From: an uncultured Fibrobacter sp.
Lineage (GTDB): Bacteria; Fibrobacterota; Fibrobacteria; Fibrobacterales; Fibrobacteraceae
DNA: 64,000 bases
Direction: 5' to 3'
Assembly: GCF_900316465.1 (NCBI RefSeq)
Contig: NZ_ONDD01000009.1
Span: 1-64,000 of the forward strand
The notes beneath the pieces were generated by a model. That model worked only from the letters and a program-made list of their open reading frames with translations. It ran no database searches and had not been told where the DNA came from. Below, in pieces: positions 9,101 through 17,520 of this stretch (the stretch's first letter is position 1; the number at the start of each line of letters is the position of its first letter). A program made the translations under genes and the position numbers.

Positions 9101-9433
9101 GGTAAAGCCGTAAATGCTGAATCCGGAGTGCGTCCAGTAGCCGGCGTCTTCGGCAGCGATCAAGGCGTTCACGATATTGGCCGGAATGTCGCCGTAGGGC
9201 ACGTACACGCGGTGGTTTGCGTCAAAGAAGGCGCCCAAAAGTTCTTCGCCATCATTATAATAGACTCGAGTTTCGCCCGAAAGCACCTGCAAAATGGTGG
9301 AACGGTTGAATTGGTTGTCCGGATCCTGGGTCGGGAGTATTTTGAATACTACGATGTAGGCGGGAATGCAGCAAATGAGGCCGACTAAAGCGAAAGCGGC
9401 CACGATTTTGAACAATTTGGAGAAGTGACGCAT
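6176..9433 (-). CDS. Bifunctional penicillin-binding protein (class A)
   Basis: This enzyme polymerises and crosslinks peptidoglycan from the inner membrane. It has one N-terminal membrane anchor (about 8-32), a GT51 transglycosylase domain with catalytic Glu95 in AAEDAGYWTH and the RQGGSTLTQQ motif (124-133), and a transpeptidase domain with Ser481 in GSSWK, the SEN triad (538-540) and KTGTT (854-858). At 1085 residues it is well above the roughly 750-900 usual for PBP1A. A charged, helical insert of about 180 residues (roughly 550-735) separates SEN from the rest of the transpeptidase domain, and a Pro/Ala-rich tail ends the protein. The lipoprotein gene downstream may encode a cofactor. 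Confidence 0.93.
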   Translation of the reverse strand: MRHFSKLFKIVAAFALVGLICCIPAYIVVFKILPTQDPDNQFNRSTILQVLSGETRVYYNDGEELLGAFFDANHRVYVPYGDIPANIVNALIAAEDAGYWTHSGFSIYGFTRAMISNIKSGHMRQGGSTLTQQTVKNIFGREERSIKEKGKELINALRMEKHFSKEDILEFYLNQFHVSGTGKGVAIAAQYFFNKELKDLTLAECAFIAGSVKGPFNYDPFIQRSAERREKALARGKERLEYVLGRMVEENYISEEDMSEALAKPLEFNHGNFRFSVSTMLDRIEEKLDGEFFQKKFEAEGIEDWRKAQLSITTTVDARSQDAAKTALQANISGLQMQLGGFVLPKAQFANRAQTARKGDYLYGTVDSIMVDDQGGLKALTLSFGQLKGMVSEASVKDFAKKAGGDVNKILAPQLKKGAILLVSVMDDKTVDGFAPCQIETEPVLQGALFAIQNGNVIASQGGFHNTGFDRSFKAVRQLGSSWKPILYALALKYHWNYLDMLENDFNVFQFTNQFYFPRPDHKNKGDVVSIAWSATRSENIASIWLLEHLLDKLSLEEFNDIAAVNDMARHEDEDTKKFFERLRDKYGLILKEDTKREIEFTKARDALAERYRLEGKDDKARDVLNLRYGTFNDIAVKQSKKDAKTLGFIKHNYKRYSEILRERQAQELDPSIDLPPLDSVVLLNHFTLADMKRLSTMIEPVDSEVDYLDAEHLRYWPDYRRSLAFAEYARFAKEIGIHQKLQKVFSMPLGVNDITLAEISTAYQTLLTGKVFKCLDGDWTDPCFIKEIKNRDGKVIFRNKSESKVVLGDSITSQMAVMLHSVFTNGTARSQYTHITVTSPDKAITLRYPALGKTGTTNDYRNVAFLGALPTYVNEKNGISTDSVIAIGSYVGFDDNKPLKSGRTRIAGASGGLPQWADFAKKEIDILGLPEKIDFLDISMLAAGEVPLVLPNERGQLTVDPMTGSVIAGGSAEQGRPLPWIEVPGFTPPQVHAAAAEDIAAHGIMISLPMPAAAPAAPADSANVAGAAPSAPAEGSTSEPAAVAVPAQPAQPAQPKAAAMPKDDDWDLPEGFDSKNAFVPIEAD

Positions 9434-9526
9434 ATATAAAATTTAGAAAATTTGGTTTTTCGCTCCATGTAATGTAAAAAAAAGTGCCATTATGGGGCTA
9501 AATTTGCCATTTTTGGGTCGATACCC

Positions 9527-9555
9527 TTGAAATTTTGCCGAATTTTATCTAAAAT
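9527..9555 (+). promoter_or_regulatory. Predicted sigma-70 promoter of tRNA-Ser
   Basis: TTGAAA at 9527-9532 and TAAAAT at 9550-9555 are separated by 17 bases. The expected transcription start is only a few bases before the mature tRNA 5' end at 9571. Confidence 0.65.
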
Positions 9556-9570
9556 TTGTGTCCCCAAGAT

Positions 9571-9659
9571 GGGAAGATGGCCGAGCTGGCCGAAGGCGCG
9601 TCCCTGCTAAGGACGTATAGGACTTAATCCTATCGCGAGTTCGAATCTCGCTCTTCCCG
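9571..9659 (+). tRNA. tRNA-Ser (anticodon GCU)
   Basis: The cloverleaf is clear. The acceptor stem GGGAAGA/TCTTCCC is followed by discriminator G. The D-loop region is GGCCGAGCTGGCCGAAGGC, the anticodon loop CTGCTAA carries GCT at 9606-9608, a long variable arm (TATAGGACTTAATCCTA) is typical of serine tRNAs, and the T-arm contains GTTCGAATC. CCA is not encoded. It reads AGC and AGU codons. Confidence 0.97.
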
Positions 9660-9663
9660 CTGC

Positions 9664-9697
9664 AAAGACCCTCTGGAGCAATCCAGGGGGTCTTTTG
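9664..9697 (+). terminator. Rho-independent terminator after tRNA-Ser
   Basis: A stem of about 14 base pairs (AAAGACCC.CTGGA with TCCAG.GGGTCTTT, loop GCAA) is followed by T-rich sequence just after the tRNA. Confidence 0.85.
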
Positions 9698-9729
9698 CTT
9701 TTTATATTTTGGTCGTAAAGGAATCGACG

Positions 9730-10389
9730 ATGAACAACTTCCTGAAACTGTTTTTTTCTTGCGCAGCACTGCTTTTGGCGGCGTGCACGACTGATTCTGG
9801 TGAATCTAGTGTAGTCGATGATTTTGACGCTAGCATTGTGTGCCCGGCTGAGGGGACAAACGCCTATGGTCAGGAATACAAGTATACGACTATCGGTGAG
9901 CAGGTATGGATGGCCGAGAATCTGAACTACAACGCAGTAGGCAGTATTTGCCAAGGCAAGGATGAGTCGAAGTGTGAACTATACGGCAGATTGTATAGGT
10001 ATACTTGGCCGGATCGGAATACAGGTCGTGATACCATAAATTGGGACTTTATTGATTCCGTATGTCCGCCTGGTTGGCACTTGCCAAAACTGGCTGAATG
10101 GGAAAAACTTCAGGGGTCTGTGGGAGAGGAAGGGAAAATTGCTGCGTTAAGATTGAAATCCGTAAAAGGGTGGGAGCGAAGTCATTGGGGCGCGGGAGTG
10201 GATGAGTGTGAGTTTTCGGTTCTTCCAGCAGGTACTTTTACATATCAAAGCTCATGTGAGGGGAATTCGGCTGAATTTCTTACAGCTACGGCTGCGAATG
10301 AAACTATGAATTATTGGTATTTTTTTGATGAAGCCATGGGGGCCGGTTATGGTCCTAGTTATTTTACAATCCGTTGTATTAAGGACTAA
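9730..10389 (+). CDS. Lipoprotein with one FISUMP (Fibrobacter major paralogous) domain
   Basis: The product (219 residues from the ATG at 9730, behind AAAGGAA) has a lipoprotein signal peptide with lipobox LLAAC. It carries a single FISUMP domain (TIGR02145): GQEYKYTTIGEQVWMAENLNY at the start, CPPGWHLPKLAEWEKL in the middle and YFTIRCIKD at the end. An in-frame TTG at 9709 has no ribosome site and would spoil the signal peptide. FISUMP proteins form a large paralogous set in Fibrobacter; their function is unknown, though surface location is likely. The gene is flanked by terminators and is monocistronic. Confidence 0.93.
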   Translation: MNNFLKLFFSCAALLLAACTTDSGESSVVDDFDASIVCPAEGTNAYGQEYKYTTIGEQVWMAENLNYNAVGSICQGKDESKCELYGRLYRYTWPDRNTGRDTINWDFIDSVCPPGWHLPKLAEWEKLQGSVGEEGKIAALRLKSVKGWERSHWGAGVDECEFSVLPAGTFTYQSSCEGNSAEFLTATAANETMNYWYFFDEAMGAGYGPSYFTIRCIKD

Positions 10390-10425
10390 AAGCCAAATTT
10401 TCAAGGATTTGCCCCTAAAAATCCT

Positions 10426-10453
10426 AAAAAAAGACCTCTTTGGGTCTTTTTTT
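10426..10453 (+). terminator. Rho-independent terminator after the FISUMP gene
   Basis: AAAAAGACC pairs with GGTCTTTTT across the loop TCTTTG, ending in a run of seven T. Confidence 0.85.
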
Positions 10454-10514
10454 ACTTGATTTTTCTATTTTCAGAATGGATATTATAGGAAAAGATTTTT
10501 CAAGGAGCTTAAAA

Positions 10515-10856
10515 ATGAAAGCATCAAGTTTTTTTGCTGGTCTTGCCTTGGGCGCTGTTGCTGCTATTGCCGCTTCTAAAAAACTCAAGGCCATGTGCGA
10601 CGACGAAGATGATTCTTGCGACAACGATGCCGCGCTCAAGGATGCCGAAGACACCGTCCAGAGCCTCCGCAACTCTGCCGACAGCTTGCTGAACGATCTC
10701 AAGACCCAGACCGAAGCCAAGCAGACTTACGCCGCCCAGTGCGAAGATCTTAAGGACCAGCTTGCAAAGAAAGACGCCGAAATCAACAACCTGAAGAATG
10801 TCTGCGACAAGCAGGCCGGCGAAATCAGCAAGCTCGAAGCCGCCCAGGCAGGCTAA
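10515..10856 (+). CDS. Small membrane-anchored coiled-coil protein (YtxH-like layout)
   Basis: The start is the ATG at 10515, preceded by CAAGGAGC; the in-frame upstream extension overlaps the preceding terminator. The 113-residue product has an N-terminal Gly/Ala-rich membrane segment (ASSFFAGLALGAVAAIAAS), an acidic stretch with two Cys (CDDEDDSC), and then heptad-like coiled coil to the end. The layout resembles YtxH-type stress proteins, but I see no specific signature. Terminators on both sides indicate a single-gene transcript. Confidence 0.8.
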   Translation: MKASSFFAGLALGAVAAIAASKKLKAMCDDEDDSCDNDAALKDAEDTVQSLRNSADSLLNDLKTQTEAKQTYAAQCEDLKDQLAKKDAEINNLKNVCDKQAGEISKLEAAQAG

Positions 10857-10880
10857 TTAACCTCTTGTTTTTGCAATTTA

Positions 10881-10914
10881 TCCGATTTCCGGCTCGGGAA
10901 TCGGAGTTTTTTTT
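10881..10914 (+). terminator. Rho-independent terminator after the small coiled-coil gene
   Basis: CCGATTTCC pairs with GGGAATCGG (loop GGCTC), followed by eight T. Confidence 0.85.
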
Positions 10915-10936
10915 ATAATAAAGGTATATTTGACCC

Positions 10937-11953
10937 ATGACAAAGTACCTTTTTGTTCTGACTAGTTCCCCGAAGGATTTTTTCTGTGAACAGACGCTGG
11001 TGGCGATTGCGTCGCTCCGTGTCCATAACCCGGGCGCCTTTGTGACGCTCTTGACCGACGACAAGACGGCAGCGACTCTCACTGGCCCGCGCGCGGTCCT
11101 TAAAGAAGCGGTCGACGAACTCAAGGTACTGACTCTCGACGAAAAGTTTACGCCCATGCTGCGTTCCCGCTACCTCAAGACGGTTATGCGCAATGTGGTC
11201 GACGGCGATTTTCTGTACATGGATTCCGATATCGCCATCGTGGGCGACCTCTCGATTCCCGAAGAATGGAAGGGCGGCATTTACGCGGTGCTCGATTTCC
11301 ACACGAACCTCTCGAAGGCCATCAACCGCAAGAAGGTTTTGAACAACGCAAAGATGATGGGCTTCTCGCCGATTCTGAACGACGAAATCTTTAACGGGGG
11401 AGTGATGTTTGCCGCAGACACTCCCGAAGCCCGCAAATTCTTCGAAACCTGGCACGAACTCTGGCTCTATTGCGTGTCCAAGAATTTCCCCTACGATATG
11501 GCAAGCCTCGCCGAGACAAATTTCAAGTTCAACTACATTACGAAAAAAATGCCCGGCGGTTGGAACTGCCAGCTGGCTTATGGTAACAGGTTCCTCCCGA
11601 CGGCGAAGGTATTGCACTTCTTCGGTTCGCGAATCATTGATACCCGCGGCCACAAGGTGCCCGCCAGCATGGATCTGTTCTTGCCCAAGATTTTACGCAA
11701 GGACTTCTACACGAACCTGAAGAACATTCCGGTAAAAGTCAACGACGACAAGAGCATTACGATTAACGAGTACTACGACGACGTGATTGCCCACGCCAAG
11801 GAAGAATTTGAATTCCAGACCCGTAAGGTGGGGGCTGCGGGCGCCTACATTATTCGCAGCTACGCCTTTGCCAAGTCGCTCGCCTGGATTTATAAGAAGA
11901 TGCCGTTCCTCGTGTTCCCCTTGAGAGTGCTCGGAAAAATCCTCGGGAGGTAA
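10937..11953 (+). CDS. GT-A fold glycosyltransferase (family 8-like)
   Basis: A soluble 338-residue protein. The nucleotide-sugar/metal motif MDSDIAIVGD lies near residues 95-104, after a Rossmann-like N-terminal half; FNGGVMFA near 155 matches the second conserved block of GT8-like enzymes, and a His near the C-terminal part (VLHFFG) fits the third metal ligand. It opens a run of genes for cell-surface glycan assembly; the next glycosyltransferase gene starts 2 bases after its stop. Donor and acceptor are unknown. Confidence 0.82.
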   Translation: MTKYLFVLTSSPKDFFCEQTLVAIASLRVHNPGAFVTLLTDDKTAATLTGPRAVLKEAVDELKVLTLDEKFTPMLRSRYLKTVMRNVVDGDFLYMDSDIAIVGDLSIPEEWKGGIYAVLDFHTNLSKAINRKKVLNNAKMMGFSPILNDEIFNGGVMFAADTPEARKFFETWHELWLYCVSKNFPYDMASLAETNFKFNYITKKMPGGWNCQLAYGNRFLPTAKVLHFFGSRIIDTRGHKVPASMDLFLPKILRKDFYTNLKNIPVKVNDDKSITINEYYDDVIAHAKEEFEFQTRKVGAAGAYIIRSYAFAKSLAWIYKKMPFLVFPLRVLGKILGR

Positions 11954-11955
11954 CG

Positions 11956-13119
11956 ATGAACCTGCTTTTCAATTTGGTCGCAGTACAGCCGATTCATAGC
12001 GCCAAGTTTCACGGCGGTGGTTCCTACGGCGAAGTGATTTTCTGGGCGCTGGTCAAGCGCGGTGTGCAGTTCAGCTGCGCCTACGATAGCCGCAAGTACC
12101 TGGACCCCATGATTCTCGATGCCTGCAAGACGCAGAACATCCCGCTGTTCGACATTAACGAAAAAACGCCGCAGCAGATTATCGACGAAAACCAGATTGA
12201 TACCTTCTACACCCCGCTTTACTCGCTCGAAAAAAAGTGGGATATTAATGTGAAGGATTTCGTGTTTACCTGGCACGGTGTGCGTGCGCTTGAAATGCAG
12301 TACAGCTGGGCGGGCGTCGGTTTCGCCAAAAAGCTCGGTCAAAAGTTCGAAGCTTTGGTTCGTTACCGTGAAAGTTGGAAAAAACATTACTACAAGCCCA
12401 AGTACCAGGCGCTCGCGGCCCGCATGGCCGAAGGCAAAGCCCGTACCATTACAGTGAGCGAACACAGCCGCGCTTCGATTAAGTCGTTCTTCCCGGAACT
12501 TCTGGATTTGGAAATTCCGGTGTTTTATAGTCCCATGACGGCGTACGAACCCGAGGGATTCTTGCCGCCGGGAGTGGCTGCGAAAAAGTATTTCTTGCTC
12601 ACGAGCGGTGCCCGCTGGGAAAAGAACAACCTGCGTGCGGCTAAGGCTTTCGATGAACTGGTCGGCATGTATCAGTCGCAAGGCAAACCGTTTGATTTCA
12701 AGATGGTCATTACCGGGGCGGCAAACCCCAAGGCCTATTTGTGCCACCTCAAGCATAAAGACCGCTTTGTGCTGCTCGGCTATGTCGAAAATAGGGAGCT
12801 GGAATTCTTGCACCAGAATGCCTACGCTTTTGTATTCCCGAGCCTGAACGAAGGCTTTGGCTACCCGCCGGTGCAGTCCATGCGTTACGGCGTGCCTGTG
12901 GCCGCAAGTGGTACGACTTCGATTCCCGAAGTTTGCGGCGATGCGGTGCTGTACTTTGACCCGTATTCCGTAAGCGAAATCAAGAACCGCCTAGTGCAAT
13001 TGCTTGATTCCAAGATTTACGACGAGTATGCGGCCCGTGCGCCCAAGCGCTATCTTGAAGTGCATACCCGCCAGAATGAAGACCTTGAACATACCATTGA
13101 TTTTATTTTAAAGCGTTAA
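11956..13119 (+). CDS. Family 4 (GT-B) glycosyltransferase
   Basis: The 387-residue protein has the C-terminal Rossmann domain of GT4 enzymes: SGARWEKNNLRAAKAF for the donor domain start, VLLGYVENREL, and the characteristic NEGFGYPPVQSM where a Glu contacts the nucleotide sugar, followed by GTTSIPEVCGDAVLYFDP. CGGAGGTAACG-like sequence at the end of the previous gene supplies its ribosome site (GGGAGG, 11945-11950). It is tightly coupled to the preceding glycosyltransferase. It probably adds one sugar to a lipid-linked surface glycan. Confidence 0.88.
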   Translation: MNLLFNLVAVQPIHSAKFHGGGSYGEVIFWALVKRGVQFSCAYDSRKYLDPMILDACKTQNIPLFDINEKTPQQIIDENQIDTFYTPLYSLEKKWDINVKDFVFTWHGVRALEMQYSWAGVGFAKKLGQKFEALVRYRESWKKHYYKPKYQALAARMAEGKARTITVSEHSRASIKSFFPELLDLEIPVFYSPMTAYEPEGFLPPGVAAKKYFLLTSGARWEKNNLRAAKAFDELVGMYQSQGKPFDFKMVITGAANPKAYLCHLKHKDRFVLLGYVENRELEFLHQNAYAFVFPSLNEGFGYPPVQSMRYGVPVAASGTTSIPEVCGDAVLYFDPYSVSEIKNRLVQLLDSKIYDEYAARAPKRYLEVHTRQNEDLEHTIDFILKR

Positions 13120-13123
13120 CCCA

Positions 13124-13157
13124 ATGTCCTCCCGGCCTTGTGCCGGGATCTCCTTTG
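13124..13157. repeat. REP-like palindromic intergenic element, copy 1
   Basis: CCCGGC and GCCGGG form a hairpin around CTTGT, inside the context ATGTCCT...GATCTCCTTTG. A diverged copy lies at 33244-33277. It has no T-run, so it is not a simple terminator. Confidence 0.55.
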
Positions 13158-13166
13158 TTTGTAAAG

Positions 13167-15185
13167 ATGAGCCTGCTTAATAAATTGAAGAACCTTCTGA
13201 AAAATCCCTACCTAGTAATGGCGCTTGTTGCCCTTGTGGTACAGAGCTTGCTGTTGGTGTTTTTCTACAGCCTGCCCGATCCGCTTGGACTTTCGATGTC
13301 CGAAATGTTTGAAGGCAAAACGCTTTGGCAGATTTTCATGGCCTTCGGTGCGGTGCTTGCGATGGCAGGTCTCTTCGGCTTTGCTCGCGCTCCGCGCGGT
13401 CTTGCGATTTTTTACGGTCTTTACTTTTTTGCTGCGGTAGCGGACTACGATGTCTTTCGCTTTTCACACCAGCGTCTTTCTTTCTCTTTCTTGCGCACGT
13501 ATTTCCATATTTCAAACATCACCGATGCCACGACGGTTTCGACTCTCGGTGGCGACATGCTCGGGACGGTGCTTTGGGTAACGATGGTAGTCCTCTGCCT
13601 TGCGGGCGCAATTGCTTTTGTAACCGTCTACTCGCTCCGGCTCCGTAAACAGCGCCGTACGCTCGTGTTGAATAATGCGGGTGGCGCCTGGAAGCCCGCC
13701 TCCCGTAAAGTTCCCGGCGCGATGTTCGCCATTGGCATGGCTCTCTCGCTTACGCCGCTCGTGCTGTTCCTTACGGGCACTCGCGGCTGGATTGAAATCC
13801 CCGTGACGCACACGAAAGTCGACATGCGCTTTACGCTCGGCAAGCATACGCTTACCGCTCCGATTTTGCACATTGCGGCAGTCGAGACTTTTGAATTCAT
13901 TCATGATAACGCCAAAATCACCGAAGAACTGGTGAACGATTTGGATGCCTTCTTGCCGAAGGACTTTGTGGCAGACCGCAAGAATTCCCTTGAACTTCCG
14001 ATGTACCGGAGTGCTCCTACGCACGAATACAAGGCGAAAAAGCCTTACAACATCGTGTTCATTATGGGCGAATCGTTCAAGGGCCGTATCTTTAACAAGA
14101 TGCTCGAAGGCGACACGACTGTGGCGCCGAACATCTGGAAACTTGCGAATGGTGGCTACTTTGAAAAAGATTCTGCCGGCAATTCGCTAGGGGGTGGCCT
14201 TTGGTTTAAGCATGCCTTTAGCGGCGGTTATCCCACCGTGCGCGGGACCATGGCGACCTACATGGGTTTCCCTTCACACCCGAATCGCGATGTGCCTAGT
14301 TTTTATGCCGCAAACAAGTTCAAGGGCTGGCCTGAATTTCTGACAAATTATCAGCGTGCGTATGCGACGGTTTCGAACCCGATTTTTGACCATACGTTGC
14401 CTTTTATCGAAAAATTTTTCGATAAAGATTGGCACTTGATTGGCGAAGAACCGAGCGAGGGCACTGCAGACAGCTTGGGCGCAAGCCTTGCGATTGACGT
14501 GCTTGCCAAAATGCCGACCGATAAACCTTGGCAGATTTCCTTTAACACCATCGCATCGCATATTCCGTTCTACGGCTATCCCAGTGATTTTGCAGAAAAA
14601 TCCGACGATGCCATGGCGCGCTACCGCAATGCGATTCGCTATACTGACAAGCAACTTGGCCGATTCTTTGAATCGCTTTCCAAACGCCCCGATTTCAAGA
14701 ATACGGTTGTCTTTATTTTGGGCGACCACGATACTCCTGTTGATTCGATTGATTACATGGTGCCGCAACCGCTCGGTCTTTCGGCTTCGCAGATTTTCAT
14801 TGGTGTTTTCTCGGCAGATTCCGCCTTGTTTAACGGACTTACCGTTCGCGAAGATGTCGCCTCGCAGCTGGATTTGGGCCCGACGATTTTCGACCTTGCG
14901 CAGGTGCGTGAACCGAACCATTTCTGGGGCTATGACTTGCTCGCGCAGGAACGCCCCGCAGAACAGCCGACGGTGTTCTTCTCGCAAAATGCGTACTATT
15001 TGGGCTTCCGTGATCACGTGCTTACGGGCGGCCTCGAAAACGAAGATGTTTACCGCGCAGGTGTCGGCGGCGAAAGCCCCTACGCGATTACGACCGATGC
15101 AAATGACCTTGTCTGGAAAAAGAAGGCCGTGGGCGCCGCCAAGGCGGTGCGCTCCGTGCTGCGAAATGACATTATGATGCCTTAG
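13167..15185 (+). CDS. LTA-synthase-like sulfatase-fold phosphotransferase (membrane)
   Basis: The 672-residue protein has about five N-terminal membrane segments and a large periplasmic alkaline-phosphatase/sulfatase-fold domain. Metal-site motifs are visible: IMGESFKGR near residue 290, the candidate Thr nucleophile in GGYPTVRGTMATY, and FILGDHDTP near 515. Proteins of this kind transfer phosphoglycerol or phosphoethanolamine from a phospholipid to a glycan or lipid. The ATG at 13167 is preferred to the GTG at 13140, which lies inside the palindromic repeat. Its place among glycosyltransferases and a flippase suggests that it decorates the same surface glycan. Confidence 0.85.
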   Translation: MSLLNKLKNLLKNPYLVMALVALVVQSLLLVFFYSLPDPLGLSMSEMFEGKTLWQIFMAFGAVLAMAGLFGFARAPRGLAIFYGLYFFAAVADYDVFRFSHQRLSFSFLRTYFHISNITDATTVSTLGGDMLGTVLWVTMVVLCLAGAIAFVTVYSLRLRKQRRTLVLNNAGGAWKPASRKVPGAMFAIGMALSLTPLVLFLTGTRGWIEIPVTHTKVDMRFTLGKHTLTAPILHIAAVETFEFIHDNAKITEELVNDLDAFLPKDFVADRKNSLELPMYRSAPTHEYKAKKPYNIVFIMGESFKGRIFNKMLEGDTTVAPNIWKLANGGYFEKDSAGNSLGGGLWFKHAFSGGYPTVRGTMATYMGFPSHPNRDVPSFYAANKFKGWPEFLTNYQRAYATVSNPIFDHTLPFIEKFFDKDWHLIGEEPSEGTADSLGASLAIDVLAKMPTDKPWQISFNTIASHIPFYGYPSDFAEKSDDAMARYRNAIRYTDKQLGRFFESLSKRPDFKNTVVFILGDHDTPVDSIDYMVPQPLGLSASQIFIGVFSADSALFNGLTVREDVASQLDLGPTIFDLAQVREPNHFWGYDLLAQERPAEQPTVFFSQNAYYLGFRDHVLTGGLENEDVYRAGVGGESPYAITTDANDLVWKKKAVGAAKAVRSVLRNDIMMP

Positions 15186-15221
15186 TGTCCTAGGTCCCAA
15201 TTTTCTATATTGCGAGTAATT

Positions 15222-16658
15222 ATGAGTAATCTGGAAGCAGACAGCAAGTTTTTAAAGAAGGCTGTGATTATCAATGTGGTGGGGGCAATCCTTAAGGTTT
15301 GCGGCCCGCTTTTGACTTTTTTGATGGCGCGTGTTTTTGGCGCCGCTGAATTTGGCATTTTTGTCTCTGCGCAAACGCTCCTTTTGACTATTGCCCACTC
15401 GGCAACGCTTGGGCTCGATAAGGGCCTGTATTGGTATCTCCCGCAAAACAAGCTGAATAACCGTCCGGCTTATGACGGCATCATGAATTCTTTTTGGGTG
15501 TCGGCCGCCATTGCGTTGTTCTGCTCGCTCGTGATTTTTGTGGGCTCCTTTACGCCCTACATTTCCAAGGAACTGCCTTGGTATGGTATTTCGCTTTTGT
15601 TCTACGTGGGCACATTTGTCTTTAGCACAGCTTCCGAAGGCAATCGCCGTCCACAAAACGCCGTGTTCGTAAATTCCTTCCTTACGGTAACGCTTGCCCC
15701 GGGTGTGTCGATTGCGCTACACTTCCTGGATATTCCCCATGCGCTTCCGTTGGGCTTGTTTGTAGGCCAGATGGCTGGATTCATTGTGCATTTTGTGCTG
15801 GTGCGCCGTCAGTTCCCCGACATGCCGCTTCACCCGGCCTTGCGCGTGCCCATGGTTCTTTTGAAGTATTCGCTCCCGCTGGGCTTTGGTGAATTCGTTG
15901 CGTCTTTCTTGATTCGTTCTGCCCTCTGGATGGTCATGCTGTTCCTTGGTCCCGAAAAGGCGGGCGCCTTCGGTATCATGGTGACGATTTCAAATGCTCT
16001 CCAGACGATTCACGTGGGCTTTACGCCTATTTTGACTCCGGTGGTTGCCGGCATGGAAAAGCAGCGCCTGAATACGGACTTGAAATTCGTCTATAGCTAT
16101 TGCGTGTTCATGGTGACACTCATTCAGCTGTTGATAGGATTCTTTATCGTCTTGTTCCCGAGCGAAATCCTGAGCATTGCGGGTAAGGACTTTATCGTGC
16201 AGCCCGAAGCTTTGGGTATTTTGCTCTTGGTGCACTTGGGTACCGGATTTGGCGGACTTTCCGTACTTGTTTTGAAGGGTATGGGCAAAAGCCTTTACAC
16301 GTTGATTATGGATACGATTTCCCTTGGCTTGACGCTTGGGATGGGCTATCTGTTGATTCCGAGATTCGGCCTTGTGGGGGCAGCACTTGCCATGTTGAGC
16401 TCTACGCTGTTCTCTGCAATCGTCAACAACGGTTACCTGTACAAAATGGGCTTTAGGCTTTATTCGTCCAAGCTTATTTCGCAGGTGCTTTGGATTGTGG
16501 CCCTGGTTGCATTCTATATTGCCGTGAATACAGGGAAGTTGCCCATGGTGTTATGGCAAAAGATTGTCGCATATTTGGTGATTGTGGGCCTGCTTGGCCT
16601 TTACTGGAAACTCGTAAAGAAGTATTTTTCTGCAAGCGCTATTTCAAACAAAAAGTAA
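15222..16658 (+). CDS. Wzx-like oligosaccharide flippase (MATE/MVF superfamily)
   Basis: The protein (478 residues from the ATG at 15222) is strongly hydrophobic throughout, with 12-14 predicted membrane helices and the N-terminal pattern of polysaccharide flippases (ILKVCGPLLTFLMARVFGAAEFGIF). Such proteins flip undecaprenyl-linked oligosaccharide units across the inner membrane. A TTG at 15210 is in frame but less likely. It lies between the phosphotransferase and a GT32-like glycosyltransferase, which fits a Wzy-type or similar export route; no Wzy polymerase is recognisable here. Confidence 0.87.
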   Translation: MSNLEADSKFLKKAVIINVVGAILKVCGPLLTFLMARVFGAAEFGIFVSAQTLLLTIAHSATLGLDKGLYWYLPQNKLNNRPAYDGIMNSFWVSAAIALFCSLVIFVGSFTPYISKELPWYGISLLFYVGTFVFSTASEGNRRPQNAVFVNSFLTVTLAPGVSIALHFLDIPHALPLGLFVGQMAGFIVHFVLVRRQFPDMPLHPALRVPMVLLKYSLPLGFGEFVASFLIRSALWMVMLFLGPEKAGAFGIMVTISNALQTIHVGFTPILTPVVAGMEKQRLNTDLKFVYSYCVFMVTLIQLLIGFFIVLFPSEILSIAGKDFIVQPEALGILLLVHLGTGFGGLSVLVLKGMGKSLYTLIMDTISLGLTLGMGYLLIPRFGLVGAALAMLSSTLFSAIVNNGYLYKMGFRLYSSKLISQVLWIVALVAFYIAVNTGKLPMVLWQKIVAYLVIVGLLGLYWKLVKKYFSASAISNKK

Positions 16659-16664
16659 AAGACT

Positions 16665-17495
16665 ATGATTCCCAAGAAAATTCATTACATTTGGCTTTCT
16701 AACGATCCGCTGCCGAAGCTTCCTCAGCTGTGTATTGAAAGCTGGAAACGTCATTGTCCGGATTACGAAATTATCCATTGGGACATGGCCAAGTGCGAAC
16801 AGATTATCAAGAACGTTCCGTTCGTCCGCGAAGCGGTTGAACTCCGTAAGTGGGCTTTCGCAAGCGACTACATTCGCCTTTATGCGATTTCAACAGAGGG
16901 CGGCATCTACTTGGACAGCGATGTTTACCTGTACCAGAATTTTGACAGGTTCCTTGATCACCGCTACTTCACGAATATCGAATTTACGTCTCATTTCAAG
17001 AGAAATAAATCCTGGAAAAAACTGAACGAAGACGGTACCAAAAAGAATAAGGACGAAATTCCTTTGCCGGGCCTTGCTTTCCAGGCTGCTATTTTCGGTG
17101 GCGAAGCGAATCACCCGTTCTTAAAGAAGTGCATGTCGTACTACGAAAATCAGAAATTCGTTTTGCCGAACGGTAAACTGAATATCGAAAATATCGCTCC
17201 GTTTGTTTATGCGCACATGGCAATGGACTTTGGCTTTGTCTATAAGAACCAGATGCAGAACTTGAAGGACGACATGGCCATTTACCCGAGCAAGATATTC
17301 TTGCCCAGTTGCGACGATGTCGATTACAAACCTGTGGCCATTCATGTTACCAGCGGAAGCTGGCGACCGCTGTCCCACAGAATCGGGCGCTTCTTTAGGC
17401 GCTTGCCGATTATCATCCAAAAGTCTTTCAAGCCCAAGCAGACGATTGATGATGTCTTGAATAGTTACGAATCTAAAAAAGCAATAGAATTCTAA
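16665..17495 (+). CDS. GT32-like glycosyltransferase (Och1/capsular type)
   Basis: A soluble protein of 276 residues with the classical layout of DXD-sugar glycosyltransferases: IPKKIHYIWLSND at the N-terminus, CIESWKRHCPDYEIIHWD, then AFASDYIRLYAISTEGGIYLD followed by DSDV, which carries the metal-binding DXD. The family includes eukaryotic Och1 and many bacterial capsule enzymes. The C-terminus is basic (RIGRFFRRLPIIIQKSFKPK), which may help membrane association. It follows the flippase gene by 6 bases. Confidence 0.88.
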   Translation: MIPKKIHYIWLSNDPLPKLPQLCIESWKRHCPDYEIIHWDMAKCEQIIKNVPFVREAVELRKWAFASDYIRLYAISTEGGIYLDSDVYLYQNFDRFLDHRYFTNIEFTSHFKRNKSWKKLNEDGTKKNKDEIPLPGLAFQAAIFGGEANHPFLKKCMSYYENQKFVLPNGKLNIENIAPFVYAHMAMDFGFVYKNQMQNLKDDMAIYPSKIFLPSCDDVDYKPVAIHVTSGSWRPLSHRIGRFFRRLPIIIQKSFKPKQTIDDVLNSYESKKAIEF

Positions 17496-17520
17496 TACAC
17501 CTTTTTATTGAAATCCTGAT

